Source of the DNA: Siphlonurus alternatus
Taxonomy: Eukaryota; Arthropoda; Insecta; Ephemeroptera; Siphlonuridae
NCBI GenBank assembly: GCA_949825025.1
Contig: OX463781.1
Location: 1,634,066 to 1,698,065, forward strand
Direction of reading: 5' to 3'
DNA: 64,000 nt
Shown: positions 45,317 through 58,403 of the stretch, one piece after another
How the letters are laid out: each line of letters begins with the position of its first letter
Numbering within the stretch: the stretch's first letter is position 1
Program-made: the position numbers and the translations under genes
Notes under the pieces: generated by a model
Databases searched by the model: none
Seen by the model: only the letters and a program-made list of their open reading frames with translations
What the model was told of the DNA's origin: nothing

Positions 45317-48276
45317 TAGAGACCGGATTTTTAAGCTGTAAAAACTTTATTTTAAGCGCTTAATTAAGCTCTAATAATTCTGCAAATTAAGCTGCATTAA
45401 GCTGTTAAAAATTAATTAAGCTGACTCACAAAAATAATTGTAAGATTTGAACATAGTTTGGCTGTGTTGAAGTACAACTAATAATTAGTTTACATATCAT
45501 AATTATACACTGTAATACAGAAATTTATTTATTTCATATAGAGAAGTATAATACGGGACAAAAAGGTTATAACATATTGAGCTGTATATAACTAATGTAT
45601 GAGGTATGTATAGATGGAAACTGTGTCGTACAACATAGCTACGATTTTAAAAATATATAAAATCTCTTACAAAATACCGTATTAGCTGTATGACTTAACG
45701 TAAATGGTTGTATGCCATCGCATAGCTAGTTGTTTAAAATCACAACTCTAACTCTTATAAATAGCGCAGCTTAGAGACTTACATACATGGTTGTGCTGTA
45801 AAGAATAGCTAAATTTTTACTGCACTAGATTTCTTGTGCTAGAGAACAAAGAAAATATGTCATGGTTTCAAGACGTTTCTGAAAAATGCCATTTTTAAGC
45901 CAGAAGAAAATGGATGCTGATGTAATTGTGCGTCGCTCTTGGATACCTGAGCTGGATTGTACCTTATTTGCGTTCACTTCGTATATAAGGTTATCAAAAT
46001 TTTAAAGGTATGTGTATATGAAAATTAACTGTTCTTCAATTAATTAAAAAAATAGTTATTATGATTGTTATTGTTATTAAGTTTAGCTGTATTGTTTGTA
46101 GGTGTTCTAGCTCCTCGGAATGAATTATACCAACTGCAAACGTTCAAATGGAGCCACTAATGTCTACATTACTGCAGGTAATTATTATTTTTTTGCAGTC
46201 ATTAATAACAGGGAAAGTATATTTGTAATTTTTATTACATGTTTTTGTCCCTATGTTGCAGTTTCAATTTAAATTCTACTCTTTGCGGCCAACTGAAATT
46301 TTGGACTTGAAACAAGCTGAAAATTTTACCATTAACCGCAATGTACTCGAACTTGAGGAGTATCGTGGAAACGCACCAACATCAGTCCCGGTTAGTACCG
46401 TGATCCACAATCTTCCTGTACCCCTAACTCATTTTAATTTTTTTGTGTAATGCATGCTCGTGAGAGTATAAAAATTTATTATCGATTTCTGCTTGAAAAT
46501 TTGTGATAATCAAAATAATAGTCCCTCTCGCATACGTGTTTCAAAACCATGTATAGGATGGCGTATTATGTCATGTGTAACTTCAATGTATACATTTTTT
46601 TCAAGTGACCAAAAAAGTTAAGAAATTTGTCGGCCAGTATCATAAAAAGGCATAACAGTTTTATTTTTGATTAATTTTGTGGTTTTATTGTTGCATTCAC
46701 GATAAAACATCTATGAAAAAAAGTATATATGATTGTAAGGTGCAGAAAAAAAATATACGCACCTTACAATCAAATACATATTTTTTTTTAAATGCAAAAA
46801 TAATATATACCCCATAATACGTTTTTATTTTAACACACTAATTGTAAATTACGCTACTGCAATCTTTTTTTATAATTTTTTTCAACCCGCAAATGTATTT
46901 CTATTTTTAATTCTGATTATTATAATTGTAAAATAATAATCAGACAATGTTCAATATTTTTTCCATTAAAATTAACATTGATTTTTGAAGTGTAAAACTG
47001 TTAAGACATTTTTTTATTTAGTTTTATGTGAAAATGTGACGTATTAATTGTAATGTTGGGTTATGCTAATTAAATATAACTTTGCATTATTAATGAAATA
47101 AGTTGTGCTTATTTGAATTTTAATGTCCTTTCTTTAGCAATTAAGTTATGCAGGGCATGCAATATTTATAATTCTTATATTTTATAAAAGGTAAAGATTC
47201 AGTTGGCAGAATTGTATATTGTTTTAGTTTAAATTAAATTGATATGTTTTATTCTAATTGTGTGATTTTAATAATTTCATTATTAAAATTGCATGAATAG
47301 AATAAATAATACTGAATAATTTAGTGTAAAGCCAAGTATAGGAAGTTAGATAGTAGAATATTAGAGTTACATAACAGCTATATTATATAAAATAATCAGT
47401 TATATTTTACAATAAAAACAAAATATAATTTTAAAAAGCAGCTATGTATAGCACACAGCTAAACTATAAACTCTGACAAACAAGCTATATAACACTACAC
47501 ACTTTAGCTCTCAAGATTTATAAATCTAGCTGTGTCATACAACATACTTGGATACACTGATAAAGAAACTGCAGCATAATGCTTTAACATTGAAGTTGTG
47601 GGCTGCAACACAAAACTGCTATTCCCCACTTTTTAGAGCTCTAAATGTATTGGAAATCCACAAATTCTTATAAATATTTCTGCGCGCGCTAGCTTGATAC
47701 GGCATTATGGTTTTTATTGCATATTTGCAAAGATAAAACCAAAATATGTTTAAAATATTTATTTACGATAGAATTTACATTTGTAAATATATACCTAAAT
47801 TATTGTCACGTGACAGCAGTTACGCACGTTGATTGCATAAAAATTGGATAAATTTTATACGCACGAAAGTTGAAAATTGGCGATCGCGTGACTGCACCAT
47901 AGTAACTAGAGCCGCCATGAGGAGAAAAGTCGTGGCATTATACAATTTTTTTTTTTACCAAATGCATTACGTTCTCACTATACATCAAAATTTATCTATT
48001 TTCCTGCATTTTGTGAAAAAGGTGCGTTTTAAGCAAAATTTATCTATTTTCCTGCATTTTGTGAAAAAGGTGCGTTTTAAGCCGAAAAAAGTGCGTTTTA
48101 AGCCTTAAAAAACACATTTTGTTGGTTTAAGCCGTAACCCCTAAATTAAGCTTTTTTAAGCTGTAAAAAATATGCTATTTTTGGCCATAAAAATGCATGA
48201 TTCGTGGACATCTTTCATTAGTTTTGATGTGCTATTAATTTATAAAAATCGTTACAGTTTAAAAATCCGGTCCCTA
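45317..48276. mobile_element. hAT-like element, 2.96 kb, perfect 8-bp target duplication
   Basis: TAGAGACCGGATTTTTAA on the left and AAAAATCCGGTCCCTA on the right. TAAATAAG at 45309-45316 and 48277-48284. The ends fit the hAT YARNG pattern. Many AGCTAT/ATAGCT copies (for example GTACAACATAGCTACG, CATACAACATACTTGG) lie in both sub-terminal zones, as expected for transposase-binding repeats. The interior keeps only short frames (for example 46253-46450, LRPTEILDLKQAENF) that I do not recognise, so it is probably non-autonomous or decayed. Confidence 0.87.
47985..48085. repeat. Tandem duplication inside the hAT-like element
   Basis: AAAATTTATCTATTTTCCTG, CATTTTGTGAAAAAGG, TGCGTTTTAAGC occurs twice in direct succession, followed by shorter GTGCGTTTTAAGC copies. 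Confidence 0.9.
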
Positions 48277-48496
48277 TAAATAAGCGTAGAAAATGTTGTA
48301 ACTCATAAACCGTTTGTACATCTCAAATTTATAATAATGCTTAGTTGATGATCTAATGGCCATATCATCTTGACAATTCCTTTCTGCTATATCGCCAATA
48401 TTCCCTGATATCAATCGATCATAGAAAATAAAATAAACAAATTATGGCTCGTTAACCAATTTGAATCAAGTTATAAACTGACATTTTTTAAAGATG

Positions 48497-48705
48497 TGTG
48501 TGATTTTCCAGGCTTTGGACATAACTTTGGTTCATTGATAAAAAGTAGAAGAGTCCGTTCTGGCTGAGATTTTCCACGGTTCCCTCAGTCTCACACCCCA
48601 GTGAAAGCTGGGACGTGTAACAGGCGATGGTCACCATTCTTTCCCTACCTTATCCTATCCCTATAACCACTTATCCGCCTCGAGTTCCAAACTCATAAAT
48701 TCTTA
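48497..48705 (+). mobile_element. 5S-derived SINE, 5'-truncated copy
   Basis: TTTTCCAGGCTTTGGACATA, TGGTTCATTGATAAAAAGTA, TTTTCCACGGTTCCCTCAG, GGGACGTGTAACAGGC. The 5S-like head is missing. Confidence 0.8.
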
Positions 48706-49402
48706 AATTCGTACTGTAAAACCCTGTGACCTCATAACCATTTGTTTGGGTGTTAAATTTTTGCATGACTATGACGTCACAAAATATATTTAAGGATCAA
48801 GAATATTGTCACTACATAATTTCTATCCAAATATAATTATATGCTGGTTGCAATAATAAATTACATATAATATGTCGAATATCCATTTTGAGAATACTAA
48901 ATTCAAAAGATATGCACCCAAATGCATGAAAGTATTATGTGGCTCCAAAGATTGTGTTCAATAAATCACAATTACGTCCTATCAATAGAAAAAAAATAAT
49001 TTTTGGTCGTCACCAATAAAAAATAATAGTTCTGAAAGACAATCATAACAACAACCAAACACATTTTAATAATTGATGAACACATTAAAGCTACGTTCTA
49101 TAGCGATTGAGTTGACCTTTTTGGGTCAAGGTCGCGCCTTTAATGGTGTGCTGATGGCGCCTCCTTATCTGTCCCGCTGTAATCACCGCCGTTTATACAA
49201 CCATCACCGCCGTTTAAGACACATCATACAGTGTGTGCACCAGAGTAATAATCGATACGAGCACAATCGATCACAATAAGAGTCGATAATGATCACAATT
49301 GTCATTGGTACACAGCATATTATAAAGACGTCGTATATTTCTTATTGCAGAATTGATAAATATTTCACCACTTTTCTTCAGGTCGATAATATAATATATC
49401 TA
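48706..49402. other. No gene recognised
   Basis: Includes TGACGTCAC motifs near 48773 and a moderately GC-rich patch at 49130-49260 with TCACCGCCGTTTA repeated twice. Confidence 0.3.
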
Positions 49403-49669
49403 CCCGAGTTGAAATAAATTTCATCTTTTATTCACTATCTGTCCTCGTCTAATTTCCTCTTATTTTGCACCATTTTTAGAGTAAAAAAGACGAGATTACG
49501 TTTCTTTTTTTCCTCCTCTGGAGCATAAAATTTTAGAAATATTTTATTGTCTCTATTTCATCATCACTTCAAGCGAGGAAAAATAATATATTTTAGAGGT
49601 AAAAAGGCGTTAAAAGATCAGGTTCAGACGTGTAAAGGATGAGTTGAAGACGTAATTTTTCAACTAGGG
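49403..49669 (+). mobile_element. Family E element
   Basis: CCCGAGTTGAAATAAATTTC to AATTTTTCAACTAGGG, flanked by TA on both sides. Confidence 0.87.
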
Positions 49670-50227
49670 TATGTTGAATATACCAAGTTATGCTTTAAAT
49701 ATATAATTTGATATTTGACTATTTGAAAAATAAATGGCAGAGATCTTTGATAAAAAGTCAATCATTTTAATTAAGTCTTTAATTATCAAGTTGCGTCCAA
49801 TCAAAATGGACGTCATATTTTGTGCTACATTTTTTTAGTCTCATAAACATCAAGCGTTCCCAATAAAAATATTTATCTACATGCTTCTAAACCAACGTAT
49901 TCATTAAAACTATTTTTAAATTTTTTATTTATTTTTATTTTATTTTTCATAAGGCCGCTGCATCAATAAAATCTACTCACAAGAAAATGTGAACTTCCAG
50001 CACGTTCAGTCGTACCAACTGACATTCCACCTTCAACAATTAAAATGTTCCGCGGTGCTAATCAAGGGAGTTCGCGGGTGGTCCAGTCGCAAATTAGCTG
50101 TAGGTGAGTGGGCGGAGGGAGCTGGCAAATTTGTGTCTTGCGAAATGATGATGCCAATGTATGCGAGCATATATGAAAATAAACAACGTCGTATAAAGTT
50201 ATGTTCATTTTAAATTTTTGCTGTTAA
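49670..50227. other. No gene recognised
   Basis: A GC-richer patch near 50040-50130. On the - strand CTT/gtgagt at about 49980 would be a good donor, but no matching acceptor or receptor-like frame precedes it. Confidence 0.3.
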
Positions 50228-50786
50228 GGGTGCAAGGCCACCTAAGGTCACGGTGTTGACAGCGCCATCTCTTGACAAATTGGTTTTTAATTTCTTATGG
50301 GCAGAGTTTTTAGAGTATCGACTTGAAACTTAATTAAGGTACGGCATTAATACTTTTGATATGCAGAAAAAATTTCACTTATTTATTTTATTTTATTTCC
50401 CTCGTGAGTACATAAATAACAAAAGTCAGAGGCAGGAAATTCACAAACAGTCCAATAAGAACAATTCACTTCCCGAAGGTTGTATAGCAAATCCCTGTAA
50501 ACACGCACAATAATAAGGAAATAAACTATTAATGAAATAATATTTAATAGTTAACAAAACATTGTCGTGGATGAAACCAATTTTTAAATTCAAATCCAAA
50601 ACCCAGTCCAAAATTGGTTTCATCTACGACGACAATGAAATTTTTTCTGCATATCAAAAGTGTTAATGTCCGTACCTTGATTAAGTTTCAAGTCGATACT
50701 CTAAAAACTCTGCCCATAAGATATTAAAAACCAATTTGTCAAGAGATGGCGCTGTCAACACCGTGGCTTTAGGTGGCCTTGCACCC
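50228..50786. mobile_element. Family U inverted-repeat element, TTAA at left
   Basis: GGGTGCAAGGCCACCTAAGG and CCTTGCACCC with arms of about 150 bp (GTTGACAGCGCCATCTCTTG, AGTATCGACTTGAAAC mirrored). Left flank TTAA 50224-50227, right flank TTAG. A second inner inverted repeat (AAAACCAATTTT / AAATTGGTTTCATC) lies near 50570-50630. Confidence 0.87.
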
Positions 50787-51659
50787 TTAGCCATCAAATT
50801 TTTTTCTTACAAAAAATGCAGAAAATAGTCTGTTGTTTTTTAATGTTATTATACAGTAGTGTATGTGCTCTTTCTAAAGTTTTGATAAATTTTAAATGAC
50901 CAAATTTTTAAACTTTGGCTTTGGTTGGGTAAAAAATCAAATTTTATTTTAAAACCAAAAAATTTTTTGACAGAAATGAATCGTTGCAAAGCAGAAACAT
51001 AAATGATAAAATTGACATACTGTGATTGTTTGCACCCTATTTTATTATTCAGATCAATTTGTATTTTAGGGATGAGAGATAACATTTCTATATACATAAA
51101 ATGAACAAATTAGTTTTGACATATTTTTAATTATATTTAATTTTCAACGTAACTAAAAAGCGGACACGAATATGTTGATAAAAATTCTGGCAGAGACCTC
51201 GCATGGACCACCCACGACTTCACATTTAAACTTAACTCGATTGTCAGATTATTTATAACTTGAAAAAAAAAATTGGAAGGAGCTCTCTGGTTGATTTGAT
51301 TGCAATAAAAAATCAACAAAATCACTTGGCGTTTTCTCGACTGCTAGATATAATATTATAAAATTTATAAACTTCTCAAGCAGGATCATAATATATGTAA
51401 CAAAATAATGTTCAATAAAAAATATGTGTCACTTTATGATGCTGATGTGCTCTCCTTTCCTTCTCCACATTAATTTTGGAGGTTTGAGCTAATGCTAAGA
51501 AGTAAACAAAAATCACACAACTTTTTTTTTGTTTTTTTCAAGACCATGGCTAATTGATGTCAGTGAATTTTTAGATCGCCTCTTCAGTTTTGTTCTCGCA
51601 GCTAATTGAAAACATTTGGCAGTATTTGAAAACATGTAATTTGTAATGCAAAATTATTG
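50787..51659. other. No gene recognised
   Basis: AT-rich; short frames on - have no recognisable features. Confidence 0.3.
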
Positions 51660-51878
51660 TGTCGAAAGAAATTATATCTTTTATTTGCTATTTAGCTCTC
51701 TCCTAGTCTGTAAATTCTCTCTTATTTTGCACCATTTTAGATTAAAAAAAAGAGGAGAAAAGACGAGAATACGAATTTTTTTCTCTTCTTGAACATAAAA
51801 TGTTAGAAATATTGTTTCCATTTCATCCTCACGCTAATAGCGTGTATGAGTTGAAGACGTAATTTTTCAACTAGGGTT
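51660..51878 (+). mobile_element. Family E element, left end and interior eroded
   Basis: TTATTTTGCACCATTTTAG, AAAATGTTAGAAATATTG, TTTCATCCTCACG, ending TTTTTCAACTAGGG. Confidence 0.78.
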
Positions 51879-51954
51879 ACATTTCAATTTAGCTGCTCGA
51901 TGGTCGCAGCATGAAGAACTTTGATTGTACGTGAGGAAGTAGAGGCGACGCAAT

Positions 51955-52130
51955 TTTTTGGCTGTTTTTCAAGCGACATTTCTATTCTTGACTCACGGCG
52001 CGTGGGCCCATATAGAAACTCGCGCGGGGGCCAGCGGTGTGTTTTCGTCCCCGATTAATTTCACCGTACCTCGCGATTACCGTGACGTCATCAAGTCTGG
52101 AAGAAGAAATGTACGTGGACTGAAATATCA
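51955..52130. other. GC-rich patch with exon-like borders on - strand
   Basis: On the - strand cttcttccag precedes a roughly 100-bp open block (LDDVTVIARYGEI at its start) that ends at GCC/gtgagt. It is not similar to the start of a Cys-loop receptor and its phase does not fit the 68-bp exon, so I do not assign it. Confidence 0.25.
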
Positions 52131-52785
52131 ATCACTTCTTAACGTTCGGTCATTTTTATTGCATCCCAGTTTGGTAGAAGGCCTCGACTTATGTATTGTT
52201 AATTTTTTTCAGATTTTCGTCAACCCTCTAACATCATTAAATTCATTCTGCAAAACACTCTGACGTCATAGTCATGCAAATATTTAATGTATGTAAAACG
52301 TTGCATGACTATGACGTCACAGTGTCCTTTTCCCTCGATTTTTGTTAAAAAATTCTGGAAGAAAAAGATAATATGTCAAATCGATGTCTGTATCTAAATT
52401 TTAAATTAAAATTTTCATGAAAGAAGTCCATTATCTGTTTATCATCAGAGTACGCTCCTGTCTGTTTAAAATTGAAGATTCCATTTTTAATTGTGACGTC
52501 ACTGAAATATTAATTAATTCAAGTGTATTCTTGGCAAGTGAACCCATTCAAAAAGGCTCGGGTTTAAAATGGAGCTAGTATGTTGTTCCATTCAGCCGAG
52601 TATATAAACTAGCTAGTACTGGTCCGGTGACACATTTATTGCAACTTCATATTTTCGACACTACAATTAACTTGCCAGTTTTCTCGAGAGAAACATATTT
52701 CAAATTGTTATAGTATGTTGTACAATCTTTTTGCTTTGGCTACATCAATTATTATTGTATATTTTCAATTTGTTCAACATATACT

Positions 52786-53055
52786 TTGAAAGGGGGGTGG
52801 GAGGTTTAGACCACCCGTTACTATTTTAAAGTAGAAAAAAGTGTGAAACATTACTTTGAGAAATCTGAAGAAAATTGAAATCCTTTTAAGCCAACAAGTA
52901 TTATAATAATGTTATTCTGCAAAAAAAAAAAAAATAAAAAAAAACTCTATTTTTTTAACATGTGATTTAAAATGGAGGGTTGTTTGAACCCCTCCCCTTC
53001 CCCCCTCCCCTCTTGGTAAAGCGTGTGATAAAAAAGTATCATGGTAATGCCAGGG
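52786..53055. mobile_element. Family G element, copy 9
   Basis: G-run left arm with ACCACCCGTTACTATTTTAA; right AACATGTGATTTAAAATGG, CTTGGTAAAGCGTGTG, GGTAATGCCAGGG and TTAA. Confidence 0.75.
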
Positions 53056-53428
53056 TTAACATGTACACTGTTCTCTAGGCAAGACATGCTTAAACATTAA
53101 ACACTACCGACTTTATTTTTATTAACGATCCACCTTAAACTTTTCCGGCCTTCCCTCGCAGTGCATAAGATTCATTCAAGTGTGCATTCCTTAACAACCA
53201 CCGTAGATTCCAATGTCCACACACACTTAAGTTATAACATAGTTTAACGTTGCCAGATAGACTCCAATGAATCAAATTTGGTCTGAGACAATTCCCTATA
53301 CCACCGCCCACTCAGCCTTCTTATTTACAATTTTCACATACAATCCATAGTTCTTTCGATTTTAGGAGCACAGTTCTCTCCGCAATAATCAAAATACTTC
53401 GCCCAATACTTTCAAATGGCTGTAATCG
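53056..53428. other. No gene recognised
   Basis: Single-copy within the window, mixed base composition. Confidence 0.3.
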
Positions 53429-53743
53429 CACTAAATTTTTAGATGCTGAATTTGTTTCAGTACTTTATGTCAGTACAAAATTGCTCCATTTTCGTCTTAC
53501 ATCCAGCACTTTTGACCTATAAAACACTTAATCCAAGTACAAATTTGGTACTGAAAAAATAGAGTCAATTTTTTATACTTTTTTTGACTCTCTTTTTTTA
53601 GTACCATATTTGTACTTGGATTAAGTGTTTTATAGGTCAAAAGTGTTGGATGTAAGATGAAACTGGAGAAGTTTTGTACTGACTGGAGCAATTATGTACT
53701 GACATAAAGTACTGAAACCAATTCAGCATCTAAAAATTTAGTG
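53429..53743. mobile_element. Fold-back element V
   Basis: CACTAAATTTTTAGATGCTG on the left and CAGCATCTAAAAATTTAGTG on the right. Inner AACACTTAATCCAAGTACAA mirrors TTGTACTTGGATTAAGTGTT. Arms about 150 bp. Confidence 0.9.
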
Positions 53744-54011
53744 TGCGCGTTTTTATATTAAATTTGCTGTTGATAAATTGATCGTCTCAATACTCAACAC
53801 AGCTGGGCAACAAGTCAACAACGAATAATTAATTCAATTCATAATTGGTCAATTTCAAAACATATTACAGACCCAATCATAATGAAGGCACTCTGTATGA
53901 GATGGTAAGACACGTTCGAAATTCATACATTGATGTGCACACCTAAAAATTGATGCTGTTGATTCTAAAGAATTACTTAAATAATGTACCGCCATGTTTT
54001 GCAAACTAATG

Positions 54012-54250
54012 CATGAAAAACTAAGTCTTTACACATCTAAACCTTATCTTATTATTACGTATTTTTACCTCAAATCACATCTTAATTTTTTCTTTGCTCA
54101 AAATGAGGAAAACAATTATTGTAATATTTCACGCTCCACAAGAGCAAATTAAGAAGGCGTAATTTATAACTTTTTCCCTCGTTTTTCCTCTATTTATCTA
54201 TTTCCATTTATCCTCGTTTTCCCTCTAAAATGGTGCTAAGACATGACACA
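54012..54250 (-). mobile_element. Divergent family E element
   Basis: AAGTCTTTACACATCTAAACC, TTACCTCAAATCACATC, CCCTCTAAAATGGTGC; ends lost. Confidence 0.6.
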
Positions 54251-54669
54251 TAAGTGTCAGATTGACCATGGTGAACATAACATGAAGTTATTGCCCCTGA
54301 AATTTGCACCATTAATTACATTTTGACACGTTCGCTACATTTGCAAGCACATAAACTCTCCAAGATCCTCATTAACATACGATTTTTAAAGCTCCAGAGT
54401 CCTGCTAGTAAAATACGGACCGGTAGATAATTCACGAGGCTTGCAAATCCACGAGAGGCTTAGGGGAGGTTGTCAATTGGAGATACATAAGTTGCTGAGG
54501 AGGCTATAGTTTGTACACAGAAATGAGAAATATATTTGTGGTAATTTATAGCGAGTAAGTATCGTGTGGAATATGAATATTGTATAAAAGCAGAGAAACA
54601 CGAGAAAAATATATTTGCACTTAAAAGAAATTTATTTAATATATTACTATAACAACAGTGTATCAACCT

Positions 54670-54957
54670 CAAAAAATTTTGTATTGCAAAAATGAATAAA
54701 GGGTGCAAAGTTATGCCACTCTGATTTTTTCAGATGGCTAAAAAGTTTTGCCGAGGTTGGGTTTCTTTGAACAAACGTCTCTTTTAGGTCTTATCCTTTT
54801 ATTAAAAGAGGCGTCTAAATGCGTCACTTTCTCTGTAATTTCAATAATTTTTAAAAATAGTTCCCGGACTCAAAAAAATATGAATAAATTAGGAGTAGCA
54901 TAACTTTGCACCTTCCATCCATATTTCTGCAATGAAAAATTTTGAGATCGATACCCC
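54670..54957. mobile_element. Family F' fold-back
   Basis: TTGCAAAAATGAATAAAGGG, TGCAAAGTTATGCCACTC and the mirrored GCATAACTTTGCACC, then ATTTCTGCAATGAAAAATT and GAGATCGATACC. Confidence 0.78.
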
Positions 54958-55656
54958 ACTATTGTAATTCATTATAATTCAATATATTATATCATTTACC
55001 AAATTGTAAAGTACATAATTCTAATTGCACGGAAATGAATTATGGTGTCGTCTTTGTTTGCATTAATTTGACTAAAAGCTCGGCGCTGCAAACTAATGTC
55101 CGTCTCAACTCTGACTGAAGAATCAGCTGAACTAACATTTTTCATCCAGCCAAGTGTTTGGGAATTCAATATTATAATAGAAGCAAAGTAATTGGAACAC
55201 CAATTTTCACATAAAATATATGTGGCATGGGTTGAACAGTAATGAATTAATTTTCAATCTAAACATTTTATGAGATAATAAGGTTGTACATATTGTTATA
55301 TTAATAATAATAATATTTTAAAAGAAAAAAACCTAATCATGTCACATAATTACATAGTCACAACCCACAAAATACAATACATGTTCTCTTCAATCAATTT
55401 ATAAAACCTGAAAACAGCTTTTTCAGTATCCTTGTTGACTAAAGAAATATTTGAAAACTTTTTTTACTGAACATTCCCGGATGATACGGGGAAAACCATT
55501 GCCTTGTATAGAACATTTTTTCGACAGAAATAATTTATCTTTATATCTGAGTAATTCATTGTAAATCCATTGTGTACTAACTATATATAAAGAGTTGATT
55601 GCGCTGACGTCATGCCCCTGTAAGTTAGGCTGCCCTATGGAGGTCCAGAATGCACA
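54958..55656. other. No gene recognised
   Basis: AT-rich, nothing identified. Confidence 0.3.
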
Positions 55657-56045
55657 TTTTTTTTTTTTTTTTTTACAAGGATACACCCTATGAGCTTACA
55701 GTTTGCGACGGGGTAATGGGTAGGGATAAGGTAGAGAAAGGATGGTGGCCACGGCCTGTTACGCGTTCCAGCATTTACTGAGGTGAGACTGAGGGAACCG
55801 TGGAAAATCTCAGTCAAGACGGACACCTCTACTTTTTCTCAATGGACCAAAATGATGTCTAAAGCCTGGTGAACCATACACAAATGCATCACTGCACTGG
55901 GTGGAAAGCGGATTTATCCCAGGGAGGGAGTAACGTAATTTTTACTTGAAACGGTCACCCATCCAAGTACTAACCACGCTCGACGTTGCTTGACTTCGGT
56001 GATCTAACGAGAACCGGTCAATGCACTGTGCCACGCTTGACCTCT
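55657..56045 (-). mobile_element. 5S-derived SINE, full length
   Basis: The tail is the T-run at 55657-55674. The 5S-like head lies at 55960-56035 (CGGTCACCCATCCAAGTACT, then GACTTCGGTGATCTAACG on +). All body blocks are present, so this is the best reference copy. Confidence 0.9.
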
Positions 56046-56274
56046 AATGTCAATAATGTACAAATGTGAAGCGTTATAATTAAATTAATTTGTAACTTCT
56101 TTGTTTTTTATCATTATAATATTTGTGAAATTAGGGTAAAATTTCTTGCACAAAACATACATAATTAAAAAATTATAGTAATTAACCCAAGTGGTGTAAA
56201 AAATGTCACCATTGGTGAAATAGAAAAATAAGTAGCGGAAGATTGCTTCAATCTACCTGATCTATTATATATGG

Positions 56275-56470
56275 TTTAAAAATTTCATCTTCAACTCATC
56301 ACTCGTCAAAACCTAATCATAATATTACGGCATTTTTTAACACACTTTATTTTTTCCTTTTCAAAGTGAGGATATTTCTTTCATTTTCTCTTCAATAACA
56401 CGTCAATGGAAGGAAAAAGAATCTTGTCACTTTTGGAAATTGTGCAACAAGAGGAAAAAACACGAGTGAA
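56275..56470 (-). mobile_element. Divergent family E element
   Basis: ATTTCATCTTCAACTCATCA, TTTTCAAAGTGAGGATATTTC, GGAAAAAGAATCTTGTC. Confidence 0.5.
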
Positions 56471-56714
56471 ACCGTCGTATAGTTATTTGTACGCAGACTA
56501 CACAGTTCTTTTAGTACTTGACGTCATCATAAGAAAATAACATAGAGTCCTCCATATAACCTTGATAACGGCGTGAAAACGATGCTTCATTTGCGGCCTA
56601 AAAGAAGTGTGGCACAAACAACATCACTCTTTTTGTATCAAACCACAACTGGATACTTGTAAGTACTATAATATATGTCATATTAATCATTAAGTTTAAA
56701 ATTCGAGCCTTACG

Positions 56715-57600
56715 AAACCCTAACTTCAGCATTTCACGGGCTCTTCCGGATCGGGGGCGTCCACGGCCTTGCAATCCATTCCGGCATTTGCCTGCAACTG
56801 ACTGTGAGGGAAACGTGGAAACCTCAGCCAGGATGGAAGCTACATATTTTATCAATGGATCGGAAGTGCAATGGTGCAAAGCCAGAGGAACCAGTGTAAA
56901 AGAGTAACGATTTACGCCTGGGTGAGAAAATGGTCACCCATCCAACTACTAACAACGTTCAGCGTTGCTTGACTTCGGTGATCTGACGAGACCCGGTCAA
57001 ACGCACTGCGCCACTCCTCCCACTGTATTTTCCACTTTTGTCTGACCCCCCTCATTTGAGCGCCTGCAGCTTCCATATGTATGCAACTTTATTAACTTGA
57101 ATGTAACGCGGGTTGCAGCCGTCAGGGGCTAGTAATATCTCTTACCTTTTAACTGACATGCAAATTAGTCGTGTTGAATATTTTGACTTCTTTACAGCAT
57201 AAAATTGAAGATAAAGTCACCCCACAAATAAACCAAACTTTATGTAATTTCTTCTTTTTTTACTTTTAACGATGGACCTCAGTTACTACGCGAGTCAAAG
57301 GAAATTTCTTTCAGACGGAATCAAATGAAATAAAATTTAAAAATTCTAGAATCTTCCAAAACATAATCGCTTATGGTTTCGTCAAATTCAATCTGTCAGT
57401 TTTCTCACAATAGCTCCATTTTTCGGTTTTCGTCCATAAGGTCAATGTTAAACTTACTTTTCACAAAACTGATCTGACAGATCCACTTCAAAATTTGTAT
57501 GCCACCTATTGATGGTGAGTTCTAAGTTCTTTGCAACTTTTGTAGCATTAAAAGGGGCCGATTCCGAGATCTCAATCAACTGAGATTCATCCTTAAATCA
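56715..57600 (-). mobile_element. Divergent 5S SINE plus repeat N (composite copy 2)
   Basis: SINE at 56715-57022 on - (head GGTCACCCATCCAACTACT, GACTTCGGTGATCTGACG; core GAGGGAAACGTGGAAACC), then repeat N at about 57185-57600 with ATTTGTATGCCACCTATTG. Same order and orientation as 36494-37200. Confidence 0.72.
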
Positions 57601-57718
57601 TAAATCATGTTTGCTTGATCAACTGCTGGATTTGACGCCGCAGTCCAAATGAAAACCGATCTCAACTTTGCTCCACTTTGGGGCTCAATTTCTAAATTAG
57701 GTATAATTTACTACACTG

Positions 57719-57965
57719 CCCTAGTTGAAAAATTTTGTCTTCCACTCATCCTTTACACGTCTAACTTAATTTTTTACCTCTAAAACACATCTTAATTCTT
57801 CTTCGCTCAAAGTGAGGATGAAATAGAGACAATATTTCTAATATTTTATGATCAATAAGAAGACGTAATCTCGTCTTTTTCCTTCAAAATGTTGCAAAAT
57901 TGGAGGACAAAAGACGAGAGAAGAGCTTAATAGCGAACAAAATATAAAATTTATTTAAACTCTTG
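57719..57965 (-). mobile_element. Family E element
   Basis: CCCTAGTTGAAAAATTTTG, CTCAAAGTGAGGATG, ending ATTTATTTAAACTC. Confidence 0.82.
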
Positions 57966-58403
57966 TTCACTGTATTTGGGCGATAATTTTATAATTCTAA
58001 TTGTGGTGCTAATTTGAAGTAAAATCAACAATATTATTTTGTGCTCGTGTTTTATAACATGTTCCTATATGAATTGAATGAATCGTGATTTAAATAATAA
58101 AATGTATGTTTGTATTGTATTGCATGTATGTATATAACAGAAAATTTTATATTATTTTCAAAAGCTTACTATCATATTCTGCTCTTGTCGTAGGCATTCA
58201 AACTTTATAACAACAGCATTGTTATATGATGTAACAAATTTGTATGAATATGAGCGGACATCTCGTTTTAGCAATTTTAGTATTATAATCATACATTTAT
58301 TTAGTGGTGAAAATGTTGCAATTTTAATGTAAGTTCCTCATTTATGTATTATGACATTATACTATATTAGTAAATAACTTTTTCGTGCGCAAAGGTTATT
58401 CAT
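57966..58403. other. No gene recognised
   Basis: AT-rich. Confidence 0.3.

Noticed and set aside
46253..46450. 65-codon ORF within the hAT-like element as a transposase
   Set aside because: No hAT domain residues are recognisable and it is far too short; kept only as an unidentified frame.
50441..51325. Minus-strand ORFs of 60-82 codons as the missing receptor start
   Set aside because: No signal peptide followed by the expected Leu-rich helix and Tyr-Asp motif, and no donor in the required phase.
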